This document shows positions 52,809-62,164 of a DNA stretch of 64,000 bases, piece by piece. The notes beneath the pieces were generated by a model that did no database searches, was not told the origin of the DNA, and saw only the letters and a list, made by a program, of their open reading frames with translations. A program made the translations under genes and the position numbers. This stretch comes from Halonotius sp046719765 (GTDB lineage: Archaea; Halobacteriota; Halobacteria; Halobacteriales; Haloferacaceae): the NCBI RefSeq assembly GCF_046719765.1, contig NZ_JABEBY010000017.1, forward strand, positions 8,122-72,121, in the 5' to 3' direction. Position 1 is the first letter of the stretch. The number at the start of each line of letters is the position of its first letter.

Positions 52809-54416
52809 ATGTCGGTCTCGTGGGCCCGAACCCGGACGGTCGGTCGCACCGAACTCCGCCGCCGCTGGCGGACGCTGCGGGACAATCCAAGCCAACTGAT
52901 CGGCATCGTGTTGATGATGCTGTTTCTCCTCCCCGCGGTGGGTGTGCTCGTCGGCGGTGCGTACTTCGCTGGGGGCGCGCTCACCGGCGACGTGTCGACG
53001 CCGATCTATCTCGCCAGGCGGGTCGCTGTCGGGATCTGGGTTGCCGCCGCCGTCTTCGGTGGCATCCGCGGCTACACATCGCTGCTCGATCCCGACAACC
53101 GCGATGGGCTGTTGACGACGATCTCACACGGCCAGCTGTTTGCAGGGGTGCTCGCCGCCGAGGCAACGGTGCTTGGGCTCCCGACAGTCCTCGTTCTCGC
53201 GCTGGCCGCCGTCGCCTTCGCTGTCGGCGTCGGCTCGGTGGCTGCCGCGCCGGTCGTCTTTGTGACGGCCACGCTGCTGGCGGCGACCGGCTTCCTGACC
53301 GGGATCGGCGTCGCCCTCCTCATCAAGAACGGTGGCGTTCGCTCGCGGCTGCTCTACCGCCTCCGGACGATGGCCTTCGTCGCTGGCTTTCTGGCATACT
53401 TCGCCGTGCTGTTCTCGAATTCGACGAGCGACGTGCTCGCGCCGCTGCTCGACGTTGTCGCGCCGACACCGATCGGCTGGGTTGGTGAGGCACCCCTCCT
53501 TGTTGCCGGTGTTGAGGCCTCGCTCGTCCGCGCTACCGCCGGCCTGATCGTCGTCGCCGTCGGTCTCGCCGTCAGCGCGCCCGTGTTGACACGGCTGGCG
53601 GGCTGGCTCTGGTACGCTGACGGGCTCGAAACGACCAAATCGACGGCGACGCCGACCGACGCGACCGGCGGTCGGTTCCTCAGTTGGCTCCCTCAGCCGA
53701 TCGCCGGCGTCGTCGCTGTCGACTGGACACGGGCCCGCCGGTCGCCGATCTCGCTGTCGTATGTGATCTACCCGGCGTTCGTGTTGGTGACGCCGATCAT
53801 GGAAACCGTCCAGACCGGTAGCGTCGCCGGCTCCTTTCCCATATTGGTGGCGTTCTGTGGCGCGTGGGTCACCGGCGCGCTGTTCACGCTCAACGTCGTC
53901 GGCAATGAAGGGGCTGTCCTACCGGCGACGGTGTTGAGCCCCAGCCCTGCTCGCGCACTTGTCGGCGGTCACATCGCCGCGGGCGCGCTTGTCGGCCTCC
54001 CCGCGACGGCTCTGGCGGTCGCCGTCCTCGGGGTTTTGGGCCCGCAGTCGCTCACGACGGTCGCCACACTGACCGTCGGGACGGTCGTCGCCGGGGGTTG
54101 TGCCGGCCCGATAGCGACCGGGATCGGCGCGGCGTTCCCGCGACACGAGGCCGTCAGCGTCTCCCGGAGCCGGAAGGCAATTATTCCAAGTACGGTCGCC
54201 TTTGTGATCTACTCGCTGATCGTTTCCATCGTCGCCCTCCCACTGTTGCTCACGCATACCGGTTTCATCGCCCACTTCGTTGCCGACACTCTCGGTATCT
54301 CGGCAGTCGCTTTCGGCGGCGGTGGGATCGCCATCACGGCGGTGCTCGGCGTCGCTTTCGGGCTGTTTTCGTTCCTTTATGCGCGCCGGACGGTCGAGGG
54401 GTATCGGATGGAGTAG
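52809..54416 (+). CDS. ABC exporter permease
   Basis: 535 residues, about 11-12 membrane segments. It begins with a basic cytoplasmic helix (ARTRTVGRTELRRRWRTL), then a membrane pair and further hydrophobic segments. The pattern is that of ABC-2-like permeases in haloarchaea. Partner ATPase is encoded immediately upstream. No substrate clue. Confidence 0.8.
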   Translation: MSVSWARTRTVGRTELRRRWRTLRDNPSQLIGIVLMMLFLLPAVGVLVGGAYFAGGALTGDVSTPIYLARRVAVGIWVAAAVFGGIRGYTSLLDPDNRDGLLTTISHGQLFAGVLAAEATVLGLPTVLVLALAAVAFAVGVGSVAAAPVVFVTATLLAATGFLTGIGVALLIKNGGVRSRLLYRLRTMAFVAGFLAYFAVLFSNSTSDVLAPLLDVVAPTPIGWVGEAPLLVAGVEASLVRATAGLIVVAVGLAVSAPVLTRLAGWLWYADGLETTKSTATPTDATGGRFLSWLPQPIAGVVAVDWTRARRSPISLSYVIYPAFVLVTPIMETVQTGSVAGSFPILVAFCGAWVTGALFTLNVVGNEGAVLPATVLSPSPARALVGGHIAAGALVGLPATALAVAVLGVLGPQSLTTVATLTVGTVVAGGCAGPIATGIGAAFPRHEAVSVSRSRKAIIPSTVAFVIYSLIVSIVALPLLLTHTGFIAHFVADTLGISAVAFGGGGIAITAVLGVAFGLFSFLYARRTVEGYRME

Positions 54417-54432
54417 AAACGGTCGGGGGTTC

Positions 54433-54837
54433 TCACCCGACGAGTTTGAAAAAGAGCCAGCGGAACCCGGCGATCAGCCCGCCGGTGAGCAGGAGCGTGA
54501 TCGCCATGAAGATCGGGGCGAGTCCGCCGGGGAAGATCGCCATCGCCCGCAGGCCGAAGCCGATCAACGCGGCGACCACCCATGCCCGAAGCCCGAGTGG
54601 GATCGCCGCCTTCGCTGACTCGCCCGCGCCCGCGGAGTAGGCACCGATGGCCACTGCGGCGACAAGCCAGCCGATTACGAACGGCGCGTAGACGCCGACT
54701 GCGTGGCCGATATCAATCGCACCACGGTCGAACATCGAGCCGTGCTGTACCATGCCAAATGTCAATACACTGAGGATCGCCAGCAGATCCCCGACAGCCA
54801 GCGGGAGGCCGGCCGTATCGACGCGGTCGTTGAGCAT
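54433..54837 (-). CDS. DUF3054-family membrane protein
   Basis: 134 residues, four membrane helices. Conserved-looking stretches are AVGDLLAILSVLTFGMVQHG at the start and LGLRAWVVAALIGFGLRAM. Length and topology fit DUF3054, a family of unknown function in actinobacteria and haloarchaea. Convergent with the ABC permease gene. Confidence 0.7.
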   Translation of the reverse strand: MLNDRVDTAGLPLAVGDLLAILSVLTFGMVQHGSMFDRGAIDIGHAVGVYAPFVIGWLVAAVAIGAYSAGAGESAKAAIPLGLRAWVVAALIGFGLRAMAIFPGGLAPIFMAITLLLTGGLIAGFRWLFFKLVG

Positions 54838-54888
54838 ACCCCATCCTTCGACTGGGGGGTAAAACCTTCAGCGATTCGCCCCAACGGC

Positions 54889-55500
54889 TCAGCGGTTCGT
54901 TCCGACCACGGTGTACTCGAAGCCCGCATCGAGTACGTCGACCGCAAATCCGGTGTCGGCGAGGAGGTCGGCGAGATCAGCCGGCGTGTAAAACGTCGAT
55001 TTCATGCGGATTGCGTGTTCGGCGCGAACCAGTAGCCAGCCAAGCGGATGGCTCGGATCGAACTCCCGAATGATGAGGACGCCACCGGGACGAATCACGC
55101 GATTGGCTTCGGCGACGACCGCCGCCTGCTGTGGCATGTGGTGGAACGCGTCGACGATGATCGCCGCGTCGACCGCGTCGTCGCCGACCGGCAGTCGCCC
55201 CGCGTCACCCTGCATCGCACCCAGCGGGCCGGGTGGATCGGTCGGCTTTCCCGGCCCGCTCGCTGTTCGGGTTCGCGCACGCGCCAGCATGGGGCGGGAC
55301 ACGTCGACGACAGTTCGCTCGCCCGCGTCGACGGCGATGGTCGCCCGGCCTGTGCCGCCGCCGAGATCGAGCACGCGGTCGATGTCGCCGTCGGCCCGCG
55401 AGAGGGCTGCCGCCAGCGACCTTCGGTCGGCTGCTGGCATCACCCGGTCGTAGATACGGGCAAACCGGTCGAAAAAGCGAACATCGCCGATGCCGTGCAT
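54889..55500 (-). CDS. Class I SAM-dependent methyltransferase
   Basis: 203 residues from ATG 55500. SAM-binding motif I VLDLGGGTGRATIAV, motif II VVDVSRPMLARARTR, and DAAIIVDAFHHMPQQ followed by RPGGVLIIREFDP, as in UbiE-like enzymes. N-terminal VRFFDRFARIYDRVMP is also UbiE-like. Substrate not determined. Divergent from the GNAT gene with about 61 bases between starts. Confidence 0.85.
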   Translation of the reverse strand: MHGIGDVRFFDRFARIYDRVMPAADRRSLAAALSRADGDIDRVLDLGGGTGRATIAVDAGERTVVDVSRPMLARARTRTASGPGKPTDPPGPLGAMQGDAGRLPVGDDAVDAAIIVDAFHHMPQQAAVVAEANRVIRPGGVLIIREFDPSHPLGWLLVRAEHAIRMKSTFYTPADLADLLADTGFAVDVLDAGFEYTVVGTNR

Positions 55501-55561
55501 ACGTCGTTCTCGACGGCCGTCGGCAAAAGCACTCTTGTCGGTGCCGCCGTTATCCCGCTGT

Positions 55562-56224
55562 ATGGAGTTCGCGCTGCTGGGCTGGGCCGAAGCTGATCCC
55601 ACCTTGCGGCTCGATTACCGCCGGTTCAGCTACGCCGGGAAGTTCGTTACCGGCGGGACTGGCGTGGCGGTGATCCGCGGCGACGCTGTAGGGAGCGCGA
55701 CTGCGACCGGCGACAGCAGCACCGACGCCGAAAGCGACGACGCGGACTCGCTGGCGTCGCTGCCTGATGGCGTTGAGGCAAGTGATTTCGCCGACGATGT
55801 TCTTGCGGCGATCACGTTCAGCCCGGATCGAACCGACCCCTCGACGCTGAAAATTCGGTATCTGACGGTGCGGGACGACTGCCGCGGCGACGGCAGTCAA
55901 CTCGGCCCGCAGCTGGTCGCGTTTCTAACATCGAAGGCAGCCGCGGCCGGCTACGACCGGATCGCCATCGCCGTCAACAACGCCTTCTCGTATCACGCGC
56001 TCTACAAGGCGGGGTTCACCTACACGGATCGGGAGACCGGGCTGGCCGAACTCGTGCTTGATCGCCCAATCGGTGAGCCAGCCGTCGCGTCGCAATCGGA
56101 CTACCAGCGCGGCCTTGACGTGTTTCGGGAGCGCGAGGGGTTGTCAACGGCAGAAACCGAGTTTCTCGCGGAGCATGGTGACGTTGCGCCACCAGGACTG
56201 TTGTCGGCCGTCGATGATCGGTAG
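55562..56224 (+). CDS. GNAT-like N-acetyltransferase
   Basis: 220 residues from ATG 55562. The acetyl-CoA loop is LTVRDDCRGDGSQLGPQLVA (V-x4-R-G-x-G pattern), followed by the GNAT C-terminal element VNNAFSYHALYKAGFTY. An acidic insertion (about 45-70) splits the N-terminal part. Substrate unknown. Confidence 0.72.
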   Translation: MEFALLGWAEADPTLRLDYRRFSYAGKFVTGGTGVAVIRGDAVGSATATGDSSTDAESDDADSLASLPDGVEASDFADDVLAAITFSPDRTDPSTLKIRYLTVRDDCRGDGSQLGPQLVAFLTSKAAAAGYDRIAIAVNNAFSYHALYKAGFTYTDRETGLAELVLDRPIGEPAVASQSDYQRGLDVFREREGLSTAETEFLAEHGDVAPPGLLSAVDDR

Positions 56225-56280
56225 CTGAGTTTTACGCATCGACTCGGGAGTTTCAAGCCGACGGCATCCATTCGCTTGGT

Positions 56281-57261
56281 ATGGGAAATTCGGATCTTCG
56301 CTCGCTGGCGGCCCTCTCGGAGTGTCCCTTCGCCGACATCGAGGGCAGCACCGTCGCCGTCGACGCCCACAACTGGCTGTACCGGTATCTGACGACGACC
56401 GTCAAATGGACTGACGACGCGATCTACACCACCGACGACGGCACCGAGGTCGCCAACCTGATCGGCGTCGTCCAGGGCCTTCCAAAATTCTTCGAGCACG
56501 ATCTGACGCCGATCTTCGTCTTCGATGGCGGCGTTACCGAGTTGAAAGACGACGAAGTGGAAAAACGCCGCGAGCAACGCGAGCAGGCCGAAGAACGATT
56601 GGCGGAGGCCGAAGCCGCTGGCGACGCGCTGGAAGCCGCGCGGCTGTCAGCCCGGACGGTGCGGCTCACCGAAACGATTCAGGAGACGACCCGCGATCTC
56701 CTCGCCCTGCTCGATGTTCCCTACATCGACGCACCCGCCGAGGGCGAGGCCCAAGCGGCCTACATGAACAAGATCGGCGACGCCGATTTCGTCGGCAGCG
56801 AGGATTACGACACGCTGCTGTTCGGCGCGCCCAGTACCCTCCGGGAGTTGACGAGCAAGGGCCATCCCGAACTGATGGAACTCCAGCCGACCCTCGACGA
56901 GCACGACATCACCTACGAACAGTTGGTCGACGTGGCGATGCTCTGTGGCACTGATTTCAACGAGGGAATCAGCGGAATCGGGCCGAAAACCGGCGTGAAA
57001 CTGATCACGGAACACGGCGATCTCTTCGGCGTCCTGGAGGCCCGCGGCGAGCACATCGAGTTCGCCGACCGAATCAGGGAGTTGTTCTTCGATCCGCCGG
57101 TCACCGACGACTACGAGATAGACAGCGACATCGACCCGGATCTCGACGCCGCCCGTGCCTACGTTACTGGAGAATGGGAAGTTGATGCCGACGAAGTCGA
57201 ACGCGGCTTCGAGCGCATCGAGTCAGCCGTCGTCCAGACTGGCCTCGACCGCTGGAGCTAA
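56281..57261 (+). CDS. fen: Flap endonuclease FEN-1
   Basis: 326 residues. Cuts 5' flaps in Okazaki fragment maturation and repair. N-domain metal ligands in VAVDAHNWLYRYL and IFVFDGGVTELK; I-domain APAEGEAQAAYM and GSEDYDTLLFGAP; helix-hairpin-helix CGTDFNEGISGIGPKTGVK. The extreme C-terminus QTGLDRWS fits the PCNA-interacting QxxLxxWF type except that the last aromatic is serine. Confidence 0.93.
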   Translation: MGNSDLRSLAALSECPFADIEGSTVAVDAHNWLYRYLTTTVKWTDDAIYTTDDGTEVANLIGVVQGLPKFFEHDLTPIFVFDGGVTELKDDEVEKRREQREQAEERLAEAEAAGDALEAARLSARTVRLTETIQETTRDLLALLDVPYIDAPAEGEAQAAYMNKIGDADFVGSEDYDTLLFGAPSTLRELTSKGHPELMELQPTLDEHDITYEQLVDVAMLCGTDFNEGISGIGPKTGVKLITEHGDLFGVLEARGEHIEFADRIRELFFDPPVTDDYEIDSDIDPDLDAARAYVTGEWEVDADEVERGFERIESAVVQTGLDRWS

Positions 57262-57287
57262 ATTATTATTTTCGTGTGCGGCTATGA

Positions 57288-57644
57288 TACTGTTTAGAGT
57301 GGTTCGATTAGATTGTGACTATCTCGAAAGCCCCCGGCGTCTCGGCTCCCGGGACTCGCTGCGCTCCTCGTTCGCTTCGCTCACTGCGGTGCTTACGTCG
57401 TCCGGGTTCGCCGAGACGCCGGCCCCTTTCAGTCCCACCCGTGTCGGCTGGTCAGGCAGCCGTGGTCGGGCGGGACTGAAAGGGGCGACGCGCTGGAGGA
57501 AGGCGGGCGTTCACGAGAGCAAGCTCTCGTGAGCCAACCAGAAATCTCTGATTTCTGGTGACGACGCAAGCACTGCAGGGCCGCAGGCCCGAAGCGCGCA
57601 GCGAGCTCCCCGACTCCAGCGCGTCGGGCTTTCGAAGCGGTTCC
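57288..57644. repeat. MITE-like palindromic repeat, copy C (inverted relative to copy B)
   Basis: Fills most of the gap 57262-57744 between fen and bolA; no gene is present there. Read backwards it follows copy B (42600-42966) block by block from end to end, including the outer flank ACTGTT..AGA and the other flank GGAACC. Ends are TCGAAAGCCCCC (from 57323) and GGGCTTTCGA (to 57635). It has an internal addition of two perfect hairpins (57511-57558) that copy B lacks. Confidence 0.75.
57511..57558. repeat. Two perfect hairpins inserted in repeat copy C
   Basis: TCACGAGAGC / GCTCTCGTGA (57511-57520 and 57523-57532) with a 2-base loop, then CCAGAAATC / GATTTCTGG (57538-57546 and 57550-57558) with a 3-base loop. 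Copy B has no such segment at the equivalent place. The second hairpin is much richer in A+T than the surroundings. Confidence 0.75.
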
Positions 57645-57744
57645 CATTTCTCCGCTTTATCTGAGCACGACCGCAGCTATACTGCATCCCAAACTGACGC
57701 CCCGAAGCCCGCGCGTTTTTGTGGGTCGATACCGGGTAGTCGGT

Positions 57745-58008
57745 ATGGACGCCGCCGACATCGAGGCCGCTATCGAAGCCGGGATCGAGGACTGCGAAGC
57801 AACCGTCAGCCGTCCCCGCAGCGTCGACGAGGAGTTCGAGGACGCGCATTTCGCTGCCACCGTCGTCTCGCCCGCCTTCGAGGGCCAGAGTCTGGTCGAT
57901 CAACACCAGCAGGTCTACGACGCGCTGGGCGAGCACATGACGACCGATATCCACGCCATCGAACTGACGACCTACACGCCGGAAGAATACGACGAGCACG
58001 GCGAGTAA
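57745..58008 (+). CDS. BolA-family protein
   Basis: 87 residues. Class II KH-like BolA fold: DIEAAIEAGIEDCEATVSRP at the start, HFAATVVSPAFEGQSLVDQH (the BolA signature region) and HQQVYDALGEHMTTDIHAIE with the histidine of the HxxV-type iron-sulfur site. BolA proteins pair with monothiol glutaredoxins in iron-sulfur handling. ATG 57745 matches the family start. Confidence 0.88.
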   Translation: MDAADIEAAIEAGIEDCEATVSRPRSVDEEFEDAHFAATVVSPAFEGQSLVDQHQQVYDALGEHMTTDIHAIELTTYTPEEYDEHGE

Positions 58009-58072
58009 CGCGAACCGCGACGAGTAGGGGCAATCAGTAGCTTTTACCCCGGATTCGCCCGTTGGCTCTGGT

Positions 58073-59482
58073 ATGGCAGACGACTACCGCACGGAGTCCG
58101 ATAGTCTCGGTGAGATGGAAGTCCCGGCCGACGCCTATTGGGGAGCTCAAACCCAACGTGCCGTCGAGAACTTCCCGATTTCGGGCATCTCATTCGGCCG
58201 CCGGTTCGTCCGCGCGCTCGGAATTGTGAAGAAGGCCTCGGCGCAAGCGAACCGCGATCTCGGCCTCGTCGACGATGAGATCGCCGACGCAATCGTCGAC
58301 GCCGCAGACGAGGTCATCGCCGGCGATCACGACGATCAGTTCCCGGTCGACGTGTTTCAGACCGGATCGGGCACCTCCTCGAATATGAACGCCAACGAGG
58401 TCATCGCCAACCGCGCCGCCGAGATCATGGGCCACGAGATCGGCGACCGCGCCGTCCACCCCAACGACCACGTCAACTACGGCCAGTCAAGTAATGATGT
58501 GATCCCGACGGCGATGCACGTCGCCAGTCTGGAAGCCGTCGCCAACGACGTTGTGCCCGCACTCGAAACGCTGGCCGACGAACTCGCCGACAAGGAAGAC
58601 GAGTTCGATAGCGTGGTCAAAACCGGCCGCACCCACCTCCAAGATGCGACGCCGGTTCGACTCGGCCAGGAGTTCGGTGGCTACCGCACCCAGATCGAGA
58701 AAGGAGTCGACCGCGTCGAGAGCGTGCAGGATCACCTTGCCGAACTCGCGCTTGGCGGTACCGCGACCGGCACCGGGCTCAACACCCACCCCGAGTTCCC
58801 CGAGCAAGCGGCCGACTACATCGCCGAGGAGACCGGGCTGCCGTTCCGCGAGGCCGACAACCACTTCGAAGCCCAAGCCGCCCACGACGCGATGAGCGAG
58901 GCCCATGGCGCGCTCCGGACGGTCGCCGGCTCGCTGAACAAGATCGCTAACGACCTCCGGCTGCTGGCCTCCGGGCCGCGCAACGGCCTCGGCGAGATCG
59001 AACAGCCGGAGAACCAGCCTGGCTCGTCGATCATGCCCGGCAAGATCAACCCGGTTGTCGCCGAATCAGTCAACCAGCTCCACAAACAGGTCGTCGGCAA
59101 CGACGCCGCCGTCTCGGCGGGCGCAGCCGAGGGCCAGATCGACCTCAACCTCTACAAGCCAGTCTTGGCGCATAACTTCCTCCAGTCGGCTGAACTCATC
59201 GCTAACGGCTCCGAAGTCTTCGCAGAGCGGTTCGTCGCCAAACTGGAAGCCAACGAGGAACACTGCGCCGACCAAGTCGAGCAGAGCATGGCGCTGGCGA
59301 CCGCGCTCAACCCCGCTATCGGCTACGATAAGGCCAGCAAGGTGGCAAAACAGGCACTCGCTGAGGGCAAGACAGTGAAGGAAGTCGCTGTCGACGAGGG
59401 GTATCTCACCGAGGACGAAGCCGATGAGGTGCTCGATCCCGAAGCGATGACGCACCGCGTCATTCTCGGCACCGACGACTAA
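58073..59482 (+). CDS. fumC: Class II fumarate hydratase
   Basis: 469 residues. Interconverts fumarate and malate in the TCA cycle. N-terminal DSLGEMEVPADAYWGAQTQR, GSGTSSNMNANEVIANRAAE, GQSSNDVIPTAMHVAS, KTGRTHLQDATPVRLGQEF, and the superfamily signature GSSIMPGKINPV with the catalytic serine loop. Single gene after bolA. Confidence 0.95.
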   Translation: MADDYRTESDSLGEMEVPADAYWGAQTQRAVENFPISGISFGRRFVRALGIVKKASAQANRDLGLVDDEIADAIVDAADEVIAGDHDDQFPVDVFQTGSGTSSNMNANEVIANRAAEIMGHEIGDRAVHPNDHVNYGQSSNDVIPTAMHVASLEAVANDVVPALETLADELADKEDEFDSVVKTGRTHLQDATPVRLGQEFGGYRTQIEKGVDRVESVQDHLAELALGGTATGTGLNTHPEFPEQAADYIAEETGLPFREADNHFEAQAAHDAMSEAHGALRTVAGSLNKIANDLRLLASGPRNGLGEIEQPENQPGSSIMPGKINPVVAESVNQLHKQVVGNDAAVSAGAAEGQIDLNLYKPVLAHNFLQSAELIANGSEVFAERFVAKLEANEEHCADQVEQSMALATALNPAIGYDKASKVAKQALAEGKTVKEVAVDEGYLTEDEADEVLDPEAMTHRVILGTDD

Positions 59483-59530
59483 GCGACCCCCTTCGGTAGT
59501 TTTCTATCCGTGTAGCGGTACCCACGCCAT

Positions 59531-60862
59531 ATGTTCGGAACCAGCGGGATTCGCGGACCGGTCGGTGACGCTGTCACAGCCGACCTCGCGCTGTCGATCG
59601 GTCGGGCAGTTGCCACGGATGGAGCCGAAACGGTTGTCCTCGGCCGCGATGCCCGAGAGAGTGGTGGCTTTCTGCGTGACGCCGTCGCCGCCGGCTGTCG
59701 GGAATGTGGCGCGGACGTGATCGACCTCGGAATGGCTGCGACGCCGACAGTCGCCCGGAGTATCGCACGACTTGATGCCGACGCCGGGATCGTCGTGACA
59801 GCCTCGCATAACCCACCGGAAGACAACGGACTCAAACTCTGGACGCCGTCAGGGCAAGCCTTCGACACCGACCGCCGTGACCGGATCGCCGGGATCGTCG
59901 AGGACGACGCCTACACGTTCGCTGCGTGGGACGAGTCCGGAACGCGCCGCAGCGACGACCGAGCGACCGCAGCCCACACCAATGCCGTCGTCGAGGCGAT
60001 CGAAACCGACGCACCGATCGATGAACTCTCCGTGGTCGTCGATGTCGGCAACGGTGTCGGCAGTGTGACCGCCGCCGCACTCGGCGAACTCGGTGCCGAC
60101 GTAACAACGCTCAATGCCCAGCCTGACGGCTCTTTCCCCGGGCGGCCCAGCGAACCGACCGCCGAGACGCTGACCACCCTCTGTCGGCAGGTTGAACACA
60201 GCGATGCCGATCTCGGGATCGCCCACGATGGCGACGCTGACCGGATGGTCGCCGTCGACGAAACCGGGACGTTCGTGCCGAAAGATGTGCTGCTCGCGCT
60301 GTTTGCCCGCCGCGCTGTCGCCCGTGCCGATGGCGATGTCGTCGCCGCACCGGTCGACACCAGTCGCTGTGTCGACGACGCAATCGACTCGCTTGGGGGC
60401 CGCGTCACGCGAACCAAGGTCGGCGATGTGTTTGTCGCCGAGGCCGCGACACGCGAGGCGGTTGTCTTCGGTGGTGAACCTTCCGGGGCGTGGATCTGGC
60501 CCGATGAAACGCTGTGTCCGGACGGCTCGCTGGCAGCCGCGAAATTAACGGCACTTGTCGCCGCCGAGGGGTCACTCGCCGAGCAGGTGGCCTCGGTTGC
60601 TACCTATCCGATCCAACGACGGAGCATTGAGGTCGACGACAAGACAGCCGTTATGGAACGGGTCGCCGCAAAGCTCAGAGATGCCTACGACGATGTCACG
60701 ACGATCGACGGGGTGCGTGTCTCGACAGCCAACGGGTGGGTTTTGGTGCGGCCAAGCGGCACCCAACCGTTGATCCGGATTACGGCCGAAGCCGAGACCG
60801 AAGACGTGGTCGATGACCTGATTGCTGCGACCGTCGAGCGTGTTGAAGCCGCTTGTGAGTAG
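59531..60862 (+). CDS. Alpha-D-phosphohexomutase (GlmM/ManB type)
   Basis: 443 residues. Four-domain phosphosugar mutase: FGTSGIRGPVG at the N-terminus, phosphoserine loop VVTASHNPPEDNGLKLW, metal loop AHDGDADRMVAVD, sugar loop VVFGGEPSGAWIWPD and phosphate loop VRPSGTQPLIRITAEAE. Phosphoglucosamine versus phosphomannose/glucose specificity cannot be read by eye; the adjacent GlmU-like gene favours an amino-sugar or nucleotide-sugar pathway. Confidence 0.9.
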   Translation: MFGTSGIRGPVGDAVTADLALSIGRAVATDGAETVVLGRDARESGGFLRDAVAAGCRECGADVIDLGMAATPTVARSIARLDADAGIVVTASHNPPEDNGLKLWTPSGQAFDTDRRDRIAGIVEDDAYTFAAWDESGTRRSDDRATAAHTNAVVEAIETDAPIDELSVVVDVGNGVGSVTAAALGELGADVTTLNAQPDGSFPGRPSEPTAETLTTLCRQVEHSDADLGIAHDGDADRMVAVDETGTFVPKDVLLALFARRAVARADGDVVAAPVDTSRCVDDAIDSLGGRVTRTKVGDVFVAEAATREAVVFGGEPSGAWIWPDETLCPDGSLAAAKLTALVAAEGSLAEQVASVATYPIQRRSIEVDDKTAVMERVAAKLRDAYDDVTTIDGVRVSTANGWVLVRPSGTQPLIRITAEAETEDVVDDLIAATVERVEAACE

Positions 60863-60897
60863 CGGTTGACTGTGCAGCCGACAGCGTTCGGCTGCTT

Positions 60898-62097
60898 TCA
60901 CTCCCGTCGGTCGCGCGTCAGCACTTCACCCGGTGTTGTTGTCATTTCTGTGCCCAACACGACGCCTGCGTTGAGGCTCGTGTTGATCCCGGTTTTGGCG
61001 TTGTCGCCAACGACAACACCGAACTTCCGGCGGCCCGTCGAGACACGGTCGCCTTTAACGGTCATCTCGACCGGTTCGTCGTCGTGGCGGAGGTTGGCAA
61101 CTGTCGTTCCCGCGCCGAAGTTGACGCCGCGGCCGAGGATGCTGTCACCGACATACGAGAGGTGACCGACGGTAGCATCGCTCAGCAGCACGCTGTTTTT
61201 GATCTCGACGGCGTGGCCGACGTTCGCGTTCGCGCCGATGGCGGTCGCCCCCCGGATGTAGGCGTTCGGCCCGACAGTCGCGTCCTCACCGATGTAGGCT
61301 GGCCCCTCGATGGTGACGCCGGCTTTGATTGTCGCACCGGGTTCGACCACAACGTCGCCCTCGATAGTCGCGTCGTCGCTGACGGTGCCGTCAAGCCGCC
61401 GCGAGAGCGACTCCGAGAGCCACTCGGTGGCGGCCAACAGTTCCCACGGGCGGCCGACATCGAGCCAGCGGTCGAAGGGGACAGCCGTCACCGTCCTCTC
61501 CCCGCAGACGGTTTCGAGCACGTCTGTCAACTCCAACTCGCCGCGTTCGGAGGTCGACACGTCGAGCCGATCCTTGGCGGTGGCCGGAAAGACGTACGAA
61601 CCGGTGTTGATCAGGTTTGAGTCCGGATCGGCTGGCTTTTCCACGACGCCCGTGACGCGCGTGTCGTCGTCGCTGTCGAGTTGGAGGACGCCGTAGTTCG
61701 AGGGATTGTCGACGCGGTAGGAGCCGACAGCGGGGCCGGATTCGTAGAGTGTCGCCAGCGAGTTGTGGTCGTAGAGTGCGTCACCGTTGAGGACGACGAA
61801 CGGTGCGTCGTCGAGGTCGGGTGCGGCCGCCCGAACAGCGTCGGCGGTGCCGCGCTGGGCGGTCTGTTCGGCATAGTCGATGTCGTGCCCGCGGTGGCTG
61901 TCGCCGAAGTGGTAGCGAACCTGTTGGGCCTCGTAGCCAATGACGACGACGAACCGGCTGGCTCCGGCGTCAGCCGCGCGGTCGAGGGTGTGTTCGAGCA
62001 GTGGCCTGCCGGCGGCCGGCAACATCGGCTTCGGTGTCGCGTCGGTCAGCGGTCGCATCCGGGTTCCTTGCCCGGCCGCGAGGACGACAGTTTGCAT
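60898..62097 (-). CDS. Bifunctional sugar-1-phosphate nucleotidyltransferase (GlmU-like, with left-handed beta helix)
   Basis: 399 residues. The N-terminal nucleotidyltransferase domain starts VVLAAGQGTRMRPLTDATPK and has FVVLNGDALYDHNSL and VVEKPADP. The C-terminal ~150 residues are hexapeptide repeats of a left-handed beta helix (VVEPGATIKAGVTIEGPAYI, GATAIGANANVGHAVEI). It makes an NDP-sugar, possibly with an acetyltransferase step. Convergent with the phosphohexomutase gene, consistent with consecutive reactions. Confidence 0.88.
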   Translation of the reverse strand: MQTVVLAAGQGTRMRPLTDATPKPMLPAAGRPLLEHTLDRAADAGASRFVVVIGYEAQQVRYHFGDSHRGHDIDYAEQTAQRGTADAVRAAAPDLDDAPFVVLNGDALYDHNSLATLYESGPAVGSYRVDNPSNYGVLQLDSDDDTRVTGVVEKPADPDSNLINTGSYVFPATAKDRLDVSTSERGELELTDVLETVCGERTVTAVPFDRWLDVGRPWELLAATEWLSESLSRRLDGTVSDDATIEGDVVVEPGATIKAGVTIEGPAYIGEDATVGPNAYIRGATAIGANANVGHAVEIKNSVLLSDATVGHLSYVGDSILGRGVNFGAGTTVANLRHDDEPVEMTVKGDRVSTGRRKFGVVVGDNAKTGINTSLNAGVVLGTEMTTTPGEVLTRDRRE

Positions 62098-62164
62098 AGC
62101 TGCTTCTTCGGAGGATATGCAAAAACCGTTCTGGTGGCGAGACGGCCGTTTTTAGGCGACGTTG

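Noticed and set aside
59531..60862. Assignment of the phosphohexomutase specifically as GlmM
   Set aside because: All four loops are shared by GlmM and phosphomannomutase-type enzymes; the sequence alone does not decide, so no gene symbol is given.
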